Part shown: piece by piece, positions 56,159-64,000 of the stretch
How positions within the stretch are numbered: the stretch's first letter is position 1
How the letters are laid out: every line of letters begins with the position of its first letter
DNA from: an uncultured Actinomycetes bacterium
GTDB lineage: Bacteria; Actinomycetota; Actinomycetes; Nanopelagicales; Nanopelagicaceae
Direction of reading: 5' to 3'
Assembly: GCA_903873185.1 (NCBI GenBank)
Contig: CAIQNN010000040.1
Span: 1 to 64,000, forward strand
DNA length: 64,000 nucleotides
Position numbers and translations under genes: made by a program
The notes under the pieces: generated by a model
Database searches by the model: none
What the model was told of the DNA's origin: nothing
Seen by the model: only the letters and a program-made list of their open reading frames with translations

Positions 56159-56734
56159 ATGGTAAATCTGACGCGGATCTATACGAAAACTGGCGATGAC
56201 GGCACAACCTCCCTGGGGGACATGAGCCGTACCTCCAAGAACGACCCAAGACTGGAGGCTTACGCCACGGTCGATGAGGCCAACTCTTCGATCGGCGTCG
56301 TGCTAGCCCTGGGAGCGATTGAAGATCAGGCCATTGTGAAATTGTTAATCAGAATCCAAAATGATCTCTTCGATGTGGGCGCTGATCTTTGCACCCCAGT
56401 AGTCGATGAACCAAAGATTGAACCCCTTCGGGTATTGGAATCACAGATTGCGTATCTGGAATCGCAGATTGATTCTTACAACGAGAAGTTAGAACCGCTT
56501 CGTTCATTTGTACTGCCATCTGGCACGCCTGCTGCGGCGCTATTACATGTTGCGCGGACCATAGTCCGTCGAGCAGAGCGCTGCACCTGGAGTGCGATTC
56601 ACTCCTTTGGCGGCGGCGTAAATCCTTTGACCGCGAAATATTTAAATCGCTTATCTGATCTGCTTTTTGTTTTGGCTCGGATCTCTAACATTGGCAACGG
56701 CGATGTGCTGTGGGTCCCAGGAGCTAATCGCTAG
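56159..56734 (+). CDS. pduO: Cob(I)alamin adenosyltransferase, PduO type
   Basis: Attaches the adenosyl group to cobalamin to make coenzyme B12. 191 residues, five-helix bundle. [40 protein letters not shown] holds the ATP-site Thr/Gly loop and the Asp-Glu pair; [11 protein letters not shown] near 141 and [13 protein letters not shown] near 163 are standard. Stop overlaps that of the converging gene inside a 14-bp palindrome. No B12-dependent enzyme is in the window. Confidence 0.95.
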   Translation: MVNLTRIYTKTGDDGTTSLGDMSRTSKNDPRLEAYATVDEANSSIGVVLALGAIEDQAIVKLLIRIQNDLFDVGADLCTPVVDEPKIEPLRVLESQIAYLESQIDSYNEKLEPLRSFVLPSGTPAAALLHVARTIVRRAERCTWSAIHSFGGGVNPLTAKYLNRLSDLLFVLARISNIGNGDVLWVPGANR

Positions 56735-57450
56735 CGATTGGTATTGGGTATGTAGGTGTTATTTGGCACCTTCTCAGGTGGCGGGCTGCTCCAACATTTT
56801 GCCCCAATATTTCCCACGCTAACTCCGGCCGAAAGCGGTTCGCTGCTGACCATCAGAATTGCCGCGCTGGTCTTTGGTTTTGTTCCTTTGGCAGTTGTTC
56901 TAAGGGTTCCGTACTCGATGACCTTGGATGGATCAGTTACCCCTGGCCCATAAACTGATGAATCAACCTCCCACCAGATACAGCCATCCACTGAAGCCAC
57001 AAAGAGCGCACCGCAGGCCTTGGTGATGCAGTTTTGCGAAGCCTTAAAAAGAAGCTTCTGTGCTGAGATGATTCCAGTTAACTCAACTGCATTAGGGATT
57101 TTTGCATATATCCCGCCAGCGGAAACATATCCTTTAGGCGGCCAGGCTGCCGACGGCGATTTTGCTGGGCTTGGTTTCGCCAACGGCCGCACGATTCGCT
57201 TTGGTAGCACCTTCTTCACAACTACTTTTTTAGGCGTTGCTTTGGTTGCGACTTTCTTCTTAACCGAACTCTTTGCGCTCGGCTTAGCTGTTGCCTTAGC
57301 TATTGGCTTGGCAGTTACTTTCGCCGATGATTTCACAATTGGCTTGGTTGAGGCTTTGGAAGTTGCAGTAGCGGCGTAACTAGGCAGCGATATTGAAATC
57401 AAGATGCAGCCTAAAGTTAAACCCGCCTTTATCTTCAACGATCCGACCAT
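56731..57450 (-). CDS. Secreted protein with Lys/Ala-rich segment, unknown function
   Basis: 239 residues. Signal peptide about 1-26 (SLKIKAGLTLGCILISISLPSYA). Residues 28-98 are low-complexity Lys/Ala/Pro/Thr/Ser, rich in AKPSAK-like repeats. Residues 100-239 look globular, with Cys141, Cys146, Cys157 and one near 228 that may form disulfides, and CIWWEVDSSVYGPG as a notable stretch. No family recognised. Overlaps the 3' end of the ABC-2 permease gene by 16 bp, so it is probably the third gene of that operon and could be linked to its cargo or the wall. Confidence 0.75.
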   Translation of the reverse strand: MVGSLKIKAGLTLGCILISISLPSYAATATSKASTKPIVKSSAKVTAKPIAKATAKPSAKSSVKKKVATKATPKKVVVKKVLPKRIVRPLAKPSPAKSPSAAWPPKGYVSAGGIYAKIPNAVELTGIISAQKLLFKASQNCITKACGALFVASVDGCIWWEVDSSVYGPGVTDPSKVIEYGTLRTTAKGTKPKTSAAILMVSSEPLSAGVSVGNIGAKCWSSPPPEKVPNNTYIPNTNR

Positions 57451-58223
57451 TTAAAGGTCTTGATTGAAATTAAAGTTCCAGCAATGGTCCATGCCACCAA
57501 AACCAAGATGGTGCGACCGGTCTCCCAAGAATGCGCAACTTCCTTGATCGCAAAATTATCTGGCAAGAAAATAGAGCGCATCCCTAGCGTCAGCCATTTC
57601 AGAGGGAAGAGTGCGGCAAAATCTTGCATCCATTTTGGCAAGCTAGAAAAGAGAAAAAAGACACCACTGAAGAACTGCAACACAATGACAATAGGGGAGA
57701 CGATCGCTGATGCGCCTCGACCAGATTTAGGCACGCTCGCGAATGCGATTCCCAGCACAGTAGCGCAGATGCTGCCCAGAATTACTAGCCAAATAAAGCG
57801 GAACCAACGTTCACCAGTGCTTGGTAGATGTAGGCCAAAGAAGGCCAAGCCAAAGCCCAAGAGCATTGCAACCTGGACCAACATTGAAACCGTAACCAAG
57901 ATTGCTTTGCCGATGAAATATGAGACTGGTGACATTGGGGTTCCGCGTAGGCGCTTTAACGTGCCAGAATCGCGCTCCATCGGGATGGTGATCGCTAGCT
58001 GTTGAAATCCAGTATTAACTAATCCTGATGCGATCATTCCGGCCACAAAATAGCGGGAGAAGGTAACCCCAGGCGCGATATTGTCTTTGAATACCGAGCC
58101 AAAAATAAAGAGCAACATAACCGGGAAGAGCAAAGTAAAGACCACCGATTCGCGCTGGCGCATAAATTGTTTAATCTCTAAGCCACCGCGAAGTAGCCCG
58201 ATTCGTAACACACTGGGCTTCAC
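57435..58223 (-). CDS. ABC-2 type transporter permease
   Basis: 262 residues, six membrane helices (about 30-50, 62-85, 110-135, 140-165, 175-195, 230-250). Contains ERDSGTLKRLRGTPMSPVSYFIGKAI, the coupling-helix signature of ABC-2 exporters, and the FSGVFFLFSSLPKWMQ segment. GTG start overlaps the ATPase stop (GTGA). Drug or lipid export is typical for the family; substrate unknown. Confidence 0.92.
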   Translation of the reverse strand: MKPSVLRIGLLRGGLEIKQFMRQRESVVFTLLFPVMLLFIFGSVFKDNIAPGVTFSRYFVAGMIASGLVNTGFQQLAITIPMERDSGTLKRLRGTPMSPVSYFIGKAILVTVSMLVQVAMLLGFGLAFFGLHLPSTGERWFRFIWLVILGSICATVLGIAFASVPKSGRGASAIVSPIVIVLQFFSGVFFLFSSLPKWMQDFAALFPLKWLTLGMRSIFLPDNFAIKEVAHSWETGRTILVLVAWTIAGTLISIKTFKWSDR

Positions 58224-59095
58224 GCTGAAACCTCCTGATCGCCGATCATGGTCAAGTAGATCTCTTCGAGGCTGGGGCGGGATACGACTAATTCTGGAAT
58301 CTCACCGTCAAAATTCTTCGCCAAAAGCGCTACCTCTTTTGTTGGCGAGTCGGTGAAGATCTCTTCGCGTCGGCCATTTGCCATCCAAGCAACTCTCGCC
58401 TTTGCATTCATGCGCCCGCCAAGATTTGCTGGAGTGGCCACTTCGAGAATTCGTCCGTTGTTAATGACGGCAACGCGGTTAGCGAGCGCTTCAGCTTCAT
58501 CCAAGTAATGGGTGGTCAGTAAAATTGTGGTGCCTTCGATCTGCAACGTTTTAATTAACTCCCAGAAAGTTCTGCGAGCTTCGGGATCAAACCCGGTGGT
58601 CGGCTCATCTAAAAAGAGGATCTTTGGTCCGCCGACAATTCCAAGCGCAACATCTAAGCGACGGCGCTGACCGCCAGAGAGCGTTCGAATCCGAGCATTT
58701 GTTTTATCGGTTAATCCAACAGCGGCAATTACTTCTTCGCTATCTTTTGGATTTGAGTAGTAGTGGGCGAAATGGCTAACCGTTTCGGCGACTGTAAGAT
58801 CTTCGGCATCGCTGGTTGATTGCAAAACAATTCCAATTTGATTGCGCCAAGTTCGATCTTGACCCTTCAAATCACCCGGGTCAAAACCCAATACGCTAAC
58901 TTCCCCGGCATCTCGATCTCGGTAGCCTTCAAGGATTTCTACCGTCGTGGTTTTGCCAGCGCCATTTGGTCCCAAGATGGCGAAGATCTCCCCGGTTTCG
59001 ACGTTTAGGTCAATTCCGTCGACCGCAACCTTGGCGCCATTCTTCTTATCTTCGTAAACCTTGCGCAGGCCTCGGACTTTAATTGCGTTCTGCAT
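58220..59095 (-). CDS. ABC transporter ATP-binding protein (ABC-2 exporter)
   Basis: 291 residues. Walker A GPNGAGKTT near 45, signature LSGGQRRRLDVALGI near 145, Walker B ILFLDEPTTGFDPEARR near 165, and the switch His in LLTTHYLDEAEAL, the DrrA/CcmA-like form. A longer frame reaches 59224, but MQNAIKVRGLRKVYEDKKNG at ATG 59095 is the family N-terminus; CACTAT lies six bases before it, a possible leaderless promoter. Works with the permease that follows. Confidence 0.93.
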   Translation of the reverse strand: MQNAIKVRGLRKVYEDKKNGAKVAVDGIDLNVETGEIFAILGPNGAGKTTTVEILEGYRDRDAGEVSVLGFDPGDLKGQDRTWRNQIGIVLQSTSDAEDLTVAETVSHFAHYYSNPKDSEEVIAAVGLTDKTNARIRTLSGGQRRRLDVALGIVGGPKILFLDEPTTGFDPEARRTFWELIKTLQIEGTTILLTTHYLDEAEALANRVAVINNGRILEVATPANLGGRMNAKARVAWMANGRREEIFTDSPTKEVALLAKNFDGEIPELVVSRPSLEEIYLTMIGDQEVSA

Positions 59096-59178
59096 TGGGT
59101 CATAGTGCCTTAGGAAGCTGAATCTTTGCCACCTGCCAGCACCCCAATTAAGCGAAAAATGGGCAAAAGCGGGAGAAT

Positions 59179-59496
59179 ATGAGGGTGAGCCCCAGACGAA
59201 ATCACCCAAAGCGGCGCGGCCCAAAGCCGGAAGAGCGGGAGATCGCGACCTCGCACGAAACCATTGAAGAACACACTGAAGGCACTTACAGGGTCCGAAA
59301 GATCACTGGCTCGACATCTACTAAGCCATACCGTTGCCCGGGTTGTGATCAGTTAATACCTACTGCGACGCCTCATATCGTGGCTTGGCTCGAAGAAGAT
59401 ATTGAGAGCCGGAGGCATTGGCATACCCCGTGCTGGACAAAGCGCGTCGAGCGTCGTCCCCGCACCGAGCGAACTCGAAATGCTCCCAGATTTTAA
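59179..59496 (+). CDS. Small basic zinc-ribbon-like actinobacterial protein
   Basis: 105 residues, strongly basic at both ends (RVSPRRNHPKRRGPKPEER and ERRPRTERTRNAPRF). The middle has Cys53 and Cys56 in YRCPGCDQLI, then His80/His82 and Cys85 in RHWHTPCW, which could bind one zinc in a treble-clef or HNH-like arrangement. Conserved in Actinobacteria and sometimes labelled ATP/GTP-binding protein without evidence. GGGAG lies close before the ATG; a GTG at 59185 is an alternative. Confidence 0.8.
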   Translation: MRVSPRRNHPKRRGPKPEEREIATSHETIEEHTEGTYRVRKITGSTSTKPYRCPGCDQLIPTATPHIVAWLEEDIESRRHWHTPCWTKRVERRPRTERTRNAPRF

Positions 59497-59506
59497 GGAT
59501 TGGGTT

Positions 59507-60967
59507 TTAGCCAACAACTTTTGAATGTAGCGATTTTGTTAAGGTCTTAATAACTTTGTCAGCGAAGGCAGTTCGCTTAAATGTTGTAAAGACCAACGGG
59601 ATATTGAATCTGGTGCTAACAACAGTGCGCGCATACGTGAATTCGAGCAAGCCTTCTGGGCCATGGATTCTGCCGTAGCCGCTGTCCTTAATGCCCCCGA
59701 ATGGAAGTGATGCGATCGCGGCAAAGGATATTACTGAGTTAACCGAAACCATGCCGCACTGTAATTTTGAAGCAATTCGGTTGCCACTTCGCTTTGACCA
59801 AACCGAAGCTGACAGCCCGTATGAACTCGCATTGGCGAGCGTGATTGCTTCATCGATATTGCTGACCCGATTGATGGTCAAGGTTGGTCCAAATGTTTCC
59901 TCAGTGATCGCCGTTGAATCTTCGGGGACATCGAGCATGATCGTCGGCATTGTGTAGGGAGCTTGAACTGAATCCACGCCACCAAGCGCAAATTTTGCCC
60001 CTTTCGCGGCGGCATCATTTAGGTGGCTTTGAATTACATTCAATTGCGATGGCATTGTTGCTGGGCCGTAATTAATACCAGGTTTCAATTCTTTGGCCAT
60101 CGCCACGATCTTATTAATGAATTGATCGGCAACACTGTCAACTACATAGACGCGTTCGGCCCCGATACAGGTCTGTCCGGCGTTTGACATGGCCGACCAG
60201 AGAACAAATTCCGCGGCCTGATCGATATCGGCATCGCCCGCAATGATTACTGGATCTTTGCCGCCACATTCAAGAACAACGGGAATCATTCGCTCGGCGC
60301 AGGATGCGGCAACTTTTTTAGCAGTTCTGGTTGACCCAGTAAACGCGATTTTGTTTACCGAACTTTCAGTCAGCGCCTTTCCGGTTTCCGGTAATCCGGT
60401 GACGGCCGTAAAAATATTAGAAAAGGGTGCGACTTCAGCGAAGGAGTTACTGAGCCAGGTTCCAACTCCAGGGGCATATTCACTTGGTTTAAAGACCACA
60501 GTATTTCCCGCGGCTAAGGCATAGGCGATGGAACCCATTGGGGTAAAGATCGGATAGTTCCAAGGACCGATAACGCCGACTACTCCAAGTGGGGAGCGCT
60601 CCACGGTGGCCTTCATGTTGAACATCAATAGTCCAGAAGGTCGCACTTGGGTACGTAGCACTCGTTTTGCATTCTTCGCTGCCCATGCCAAGTGGGCGAC
60701 CGCCAGCGTCGCCTCCAAAGTTGCATCACTAATCGGCTTGCCAGTCTCCTCGGAGATCAGAGCACCTAGTTCATCGATTCGTTTGGTTATTAGCGAACAC
60801 CAAGCCAAGAGAACTTCACCTCTGCCAGCAACTCCAAGCGCTTGCCAGGCCGTGGTCGCTATCTTTGCTTTGGCTACCAACTCCACAACATCTTCGGCAG
60901 AAGTGTTGGGAAATTGATGGCGATCTTCTCGAGTGATCGGACTATGGGTAGTGAAAGTTGAGCTCAT
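59507..60967 (-). CDS. Aldehyde dehydrogenase family protein
   Basis: NAD(P)-dependent oxidation of an aldehyde to an acid. 486 residues. PWNYPIFTPMGSIAYALAAGNTVVFKPSEYAP near 138-169 is the cofactor region, ECGGKDP near 238 has the general-base Glu, SNAGQTCIGAERVYV near 267 the catalytic Cys, and FGGIKDSGYGRIHGPEGLLEFTYART near 418-443 the C-terminal signature. The C-terminal tail (about 450-486) is longer and basic. Class resembles succinate-semialdehyde or coniferyl-type dehydrogenases; the substrate is not determinable. Divergent from the hydrolase with overlapping promoters. Confidence 0.92.
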   Translation of the reverse strand: MSSTFTTHSPITREDRHQFPNTSAEDVVELVAKAKIATTAWQALGVAGRGEVLLAWCSLITKRIDELGALISEETGKPISDATLEATLAVAHLAWAAKNAKRVLRTQVRPSGLLMFNMKATVERSPLGVVGVIGPWNYPIFTPMGSIAYALAAGNTVVFKPSEYAPGVGTWLSNSFAEVAPFSNIFTAVTGLPETGKALTESSVNKIAFTGSTRTAKKVAASCAERMIPVVLECGGKDPVIIAGDADIDQAAEFVLWSAMSNAGQTCIGAERVYVVDSVADQFINKIVAMAKELKPGINYGPATMPSQLNVIQSHLNDAAAKGAKFALGGVDSVQAPYTMPTIMLDVPEDSTAITEETFGPTLTINRVSNIDEAITLANASSYGLSASVWSKRSGNRIASKLQCGMVSVNSVISFAAIASLPFGGIKDSGYGRIHGPEGLLEFTYARTVVSTRFNIPLVFTTFKRTAFADKVIKTLTKSLHSKVVG

Positions 60968-60990
60968 GGCTTAAGACTAAACTCTCCCAC
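60968..60990. promoter_or_regulatory. Overlapping divergent leaderless promoters of aldehyde dehydrogenase and hydrolase
   Basis: Forward: TAAACT (60978-60983), seven bases, GTG. Reverse: TAGTCT (60979-60974), six bases, ATG. The -10 elements share two base pairs in 23 bp between starts. This layout also decides the hydrolase start and removes an apparent overlap of the two genes. Confidence 0.65.
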
Positions 60991-61716
60991 GTGCCTTTGC
61001 CGATTAGATCCGCCACAGTTTTACCGGCTGTTAGACGTCCACTAACGATCACCACCGCTGATGGTCTGAGGCTTATTGGCGAAGTCGCGGCTCCACTTGG
61101 AGAGCGAGCCGCAACCATGCTCTGTCTTCATCCTTTGCCAACCGCTGGCGGCATGATGGATAGTCATATCTTTCGCAAGGCAGCTAATCGCTTACCCGCT
61201 CTGGCTGGAATTGAAGTTCTCCGATTTAATACCCGTGGCACAACTAGTGAAGCTGGCACCAGCGAGGGCACTTTCGATAATGGCGGCGCCGAAAAGTTTG
61301 ATGTCGAAGCGGCAATCAATTTTGCCTTTGATGAATTAAATGCGCAGACTCTTTGGGTGGTGGGCTGGAGCTTTGGAACTGATTTAGCGCTGAAACATGC
61401 GCGCGATCCACGAGTGGCTGGTTTGATCTTATTAAGCCCACCGCTGCGTACTTCTGAGCAATCGGATTTAGATTTTTGGGCCGCCGATGGCAGACCAATA
61501 ATTGCGCTAATTCCGGAATTTGACGATTACCTAAGGCCAGCAGCTGCCAAGGAACGATTTGAAGTTATTAAGCAGATGCAGCTAATAGCGGTCAATGACG
61601 CTAAACATTTGTGGGTGGGAGAGCCTTCGGTTTATCGGGTACTTTCCGAGATCACAAATATTTTGGCGCCAGAACGGTTGCCACTTGCAACCGAGTGGGA
61701 AGAAATTATTTCCTAA
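60991..61716 (+). CDS. Alpha/beta hydrolase family protein
   Basis: 241 residues from GTG 60991. LTITTADGLRLIGEVAAPLGERAATMLCLHPLPTAGG at the N-terminus with the oxyanion HP segment, nucleophile elbow VVGWSFGTDLALKHA near 130 (Ser in GWSFG), and a late Asp/His pair (PEFDDYLRP near 182, NDAKHLWVG near 209). Resembles the dienelactone/YitV-like short hydrolases. A longer frame from 60958 overlaps the divergent gene and is rejected. Abuts the AI-2E gene tail to tail. Confidence 0.85.
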   Translation: MPLPIRSATVLPAVRRPLTITTADGLRLIGEVAAPLGERAATMLCLHPLPTAGGMMDSHIFRKAANRLPALAGIEVLRFNTRGTTSEAGTSEGTFDNGGAEKFDVEAAINFAFDELNAQTLWVVGWSFGTDLALKHARDPRVAGLILLSPPLRTSEQSDLDFWAADGRPIIALIPEFDDYLRPAAAKERFEVIKQMQLIAVNDAKHLWVGEPSVYRVLSEITNILAPERLPLATEWEEIIS

Positions 61717-62832
61717 TTAGGATTGATCAGTTTTTGGATAAACAACTTCATCCAAAATCAACAAGATAGCTGCGGCAATTGGAACTGCCATAATTGCACC
61801 GATCAATCCCAACAAACTGGTACCAAGCAGGGCAGCCAAGATTGTTACCAATCCAGGCACGGCCAGAGTGTGTTTCATGATTCGTGGCATGATTAAATAA
61901 TTTTCAATTTGGATATAAATAACGTAAAAAACAAATGCGATGATTGCAGTCGTTGGAGATTTCGTAAAGGCGATCAAGGTCATCACTGTTACTCCCAATA
62001 TGTGTCCGATCAATGGAATCAAGCCGCAGATAAAGACCAGCATTGCCATGGCGGTTGCATATGGAATCCCAATTGCATAGCCCAAGATCAAGGCAAAGAT
62101 TCCAGCGATAACAGAGACCATCGCTTGCCCACCAACGAATACGCCAACTCGATAGATGATCGCATCAGAAAGACGAGCGACTCGAACTCTGCGAGTGGCT
62201 GGAACCATTCGGTAGACCACCGTTGTTACCTTCGGAAGTGAAGCCAGGAAATACAAGGTCAAGACCAAGACCGTTAAGGTTGCAATCGCGCCAGAAACGA
62301 CGGCGCGGCCAACTCCAAGTACCCCGCCAAATGCCGTGACCACAAACTGACCATTTTTAATGGTTTCTGAGACTTTCTTCTGCAACGAATCGACCACGCC
62401 ATAATTTTCATTCAGCCGATTTATTAAAGAATTATGTTTTAGATTGGAGACGATATCTGGAGCATTGGCCAACAAAGCATTTACCTGGTGAACAACAGGT
62501 GGGATGACCACCCAAGCGAAGAGGCTAACAAAAATCAGAACAATGCCCACGATTGCCGAGACCGCCCAAGTTCTGGTGAGACCCCATCTTCGGAATAGTT
62601 CAACAGCTGGGTTGAGTCCGGCAGCGAGAAAGAGCGACAACAGAATCAGGACAAACACTTGGCTGGCTGAAGCAAGCGCTTTTAGCATTGTGATTGAAAC
62701 GAGCGCTCCGGCGGCGGCTAAGAAGCCAAAATAAAAGGGGTGTGAAATGTCGAGTGGTTGTCCCGAGGAACCAAGATCTTCGGGGGCTGGTGCAGATCGT
62801 TTGAGTTTCTTTGTAGGTTTAATGAGCGCCAT
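61717..62832 (-). CDS. AI-2E family transporter
   Basis: 371 residues, about eight membrane helices with the family spacing: two pairs at the N-terminus (about 33-53, 57-75, 87-110), a soluble stretch about 112-160, then helices from 165 onward including LGYAIGIPYATAMAMLVFICGLIPLIGHILG near 245-275, the family signature, and a proline/glycine-rich PGLVTILAALLG near 320. Members export AI-2-like molecules or act as ion antiporters; this one is unassigned. TAAAAT six bases before the ATG gives a leaderless start. Confidence 0.9.
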   Translation of the reverse strand: MALIKPTKKLKRSAPAPEDLGSSGQPLDISHPFYFGFLAAAGALVSITMLKALASASQVFVLILLSLFLAAGLNPAVELFRRWGLTRTWAVSAIVGIVLIFVSLFAWVVIPPVVHQVNALLANAPDIVSNLKHNSLINRLNENYGVVDSLQKKVSETIKNGQFVVTAFGGVLGVGRAVVSGAIATLTVLVLTLYFLASLPKVTTVVYRMVPATRRVRVARLSDAIIYRVGVFVGGQAMVSVIAGIFALILGYAIGIPYATAMAMLVFICGLIPLIGHILGVTVMTLIAFTKSPTTAIIAFVFYVIYIQIENYLIMPRIMKHTLAVPGLVTILAALLGTSLLGLIGAIMAVPIAAAILLILDEVVYPKTDQS

Positions 62833-62844
62833 ATTTACATTTTA
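62833..62844 (-). promoter_or_regulatory. Leaderless-type promoter of the AI-2E gene
   Basis: On the minus strand TAAAAT (62844-62839), six bases, then ATG. No Shine-Dalgarno. Confidence 0.55.
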
Positions 62845-62955
62845 TCGGTGATCGCGAGGCAAAGATGAGATATGTAACACGATCGAGCCATATTTCTCAC
62901 CCACCGTTAACCTGAATCAAGGTGCGAGCGCGAAGAAGTAAGGGAGAATTCTCCT

Positions 62956-64000
62956 ATGACGGGGCTTCGAATATTAGGGCTAGGCGAAGATATTGCTGCC
63001 TGTTCACTCCTGCCTTGGGTCACACCGCTTGAGGATTGGCCAGAAGACCCTACCTTGACCGATATGCGCGGAATTTCTCGCCATATTGTTCGATTGATCC
63101 ACGCCACCAGCGCGCCCGATTCTGAAGTTTATGCAGTTAAAGAGACCGTTCCAGAATTCGCCAACCGCGAGTACACGATTTTGCGCGAGCTTGCACTGCG
63201 CTTCGCCCCATCAGTTGAGCCGGTCGCGGTCGTCGAAGGACGGAAAGATCAAACTGGCGAAGAACTTCCCGCAGCCCTGGTTACCAGGTATCTACCTTTC
63301 TCATTGCCCTATCGCGTAATCCTTAGCGATTCAATAACTGCCCACGAGATAACCAACATGACCAATGCACTTGCGCTGCTCTTAGTGCGTTTGCATCTGT
63401 TGGGATTTTGGTGGGGCGATTGCTCCCTTTCAAATACGCTCTTTCGCCGCGATGCCGACGAATATTCGGCATATCTAGTCGATGCCGAAACCGGAGAGTT
63501 TCATCAATCCCTTAGCAATGGGCAGCGCGAGCACGACCTGGAGATAGCGCACTTCAACGTCGCGGCAGAGTTAGAAGATTTAGCTTGTGCCGGCCTGCTT
63601 CATCCAGGCATGGATCCGGTCCGCGCTAGCGATACTGTGATCAAGCGATACCGCAGATTGTGGCAGATGCTTAAGGAACCTCAAGTTCTCGATCCGTCAG
63701 ATCGACATGCCGTAGAACGAGCTATGCGCTCGCTCCAAGACTTGGGTTTTGCTGTCGAAGAGGTAGAAGTTCAGATCGATGGCGAGATGGGCATTCTCAA
63801 ATTCCAACCGAAATTGGTAGCTTCTGGCTATCACCAAAATCGGCTCTTTGAAATCTTAGGAATCCATGCCGAGGAACTTCAGGCCAAACGCCTGCTTGCC
63901 TCCTTTGATCGCTTCCGATCGCGCGAGAAGAAGCCACTGCCGCCAGTTGAAGAGAGCGCTCGCCGCTGGCTGACCGAAGTCTTTGATTACGTGATTGATC
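62956..64000 (+). CDS. DUF4032 family protein with kinase-like fold (partial, runs off the window)
   Basis: 348 codons visible without stop. N-terminus MTGLRILGLGEDIAACSLLPW follows AGGGAG about 10 nt upstream. The region VYAVKETVPEFANREYTILREL (residues about 57-78) resembles the ATP-binding Lys and helix of small kinases, and FWWGDCSLSNTLFRRD followed by YLVDAETGE (about 155-185) resembles a catalytic loop with Asp/Asn and a DFG-like metal motif. From about 270 the DUF4032 domain follows (LGFAVEEVEVQIDGEMGILKFQPKLVASGYHQ). Widespread in Actinobacteria, function unknown. Upstream TAACCT at 62908-62913 may be its -10. Confidence 0.85.
   Translation, partial: MTGLRILGLGEDIAACSLLPWVTPLEDWPEDPTLTDMRGISRHIVRLIHATSAPDSEVYAVKETVPEFANREYTILRELALRFAPSVEPVAVVEGRKDQTGEELPAALVTRYLPFSLPYRVILSDSITAHEITNMTNALALLLVRLHLLGFWWGDCSLSNTLFRRDADEYSAYLVDAETGEFHQSLSNGQREHDLEIAHFNVAAELEDLACAGLLHPGMDPVRASDTVIKRYRRLWQMLKEPQVLDPSDRHAVERAMRSLQDLGFAVEEVEVQIDGEMGILKFQPKLVASGYHQNRLFEILGIHAEELQAKRLLASFDRFRSREKKPLPPVEESARRWLTEVFDYVID

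Noticed and set aside
60958-60990. Upstream start of the alpha/beta hydrolase overlapping the aldehyde dehydrogenase gene
   Set aside because: No ribosome site; TAAACT seven bases before GTG 60991 and the family N-terminus favour the shorter form.

Overview
The window is a dense stretch of bacterial chromosome of moderate GC. Gene content and order point to an actinobacterium. The marker blocks are prfB-ftsE-ftsX-smpB, clpS-DUF2017-murI-rph-rdgB, and argS-lysA-hom-thrC-thrB-rho-rpmE-prfA-prmC-tsaC-glyA-wecA-atpBEFHAGDC-murA-pduO, which follow mycobacterial/streptomycete order. Further signs are DUF3039, DUF4032 and DUF222/HNH proteins, and a MurA with Asp in place of the catalytic Cys. Very short spacers, 4-nt overlaps, shared stop codons between convergent genes and many apparently leaderless starts suggest a streamlined genome, perhaps a freshwater Nanopelagicales-type lineage. 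That placement is inference.

Layout. 1-4.4 kb: end of prfB, ftsEX, an S41 protease, smpB and tmRNA. 4.4-8.0 kb: a gene-poor stretch with yceI, a small membrane protein, a DUF222/HNH protein and most of the intergenic tandem-repeat arrays. 8-14 kb: pirin and an Old Yellow Enzyme, three-subunit transhydrogenase (pntAA/AB/B) and argF. 14-20 kb: DUF3039, a secreted GH18 protein, clpS-DUF2017-murI-rph-rdgB, and a membrane protein with a histone-H1-like tail. 20-28 kb: OatA-like acyltransferase, a coiled-coil protein, divergent glpK/glpD, metY and a small HhH protein. 28-33.5 kb: tRNA-Leu fused closely to a secreted-protein gene, then xylA facing a CUT2 sugar ABC transporter. 33.5-56.7 kb: the long conserved block of aspartate-family amino acid synthesis, translation termination and F1Fo ATP synthase. 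56.7-64 kb: a Lys/Ala-rich secreted protein, an ABC-2 exporter, a zinc-finger-like small protein, aldehyde dehydrogenase, alpha/beta hydrolase, AI-2E permease and the start of a DUF4032 protein.

Regulation visible in the DNA. Palindromes with a GTTGAA-NN-TTCAAC core sit in the yceI promoter (two sites) and the pirin/OYE promoter (one site), suggesting one electrophile/redox regulon. A -10-like TANNNT hexamer 6-8 nt before the start codon recurs at about 15 genes (leaderless mRNAs), including two divergent pairs with overlapping -10 elements (glpK/glpD, aldehyde dehydrogenase/hydrolase). The xylF-type gene has nested inverted repeats that would bury its ribosome-binding site, and a terminator between it and the transporter genes.

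No phage, insertion sequence, CRISPR array or rRNA gene was found. Starts were chosen by eye from ribosome-binding sites, leaderless promoters and family alignment knowledge, so they are provisional where noted.
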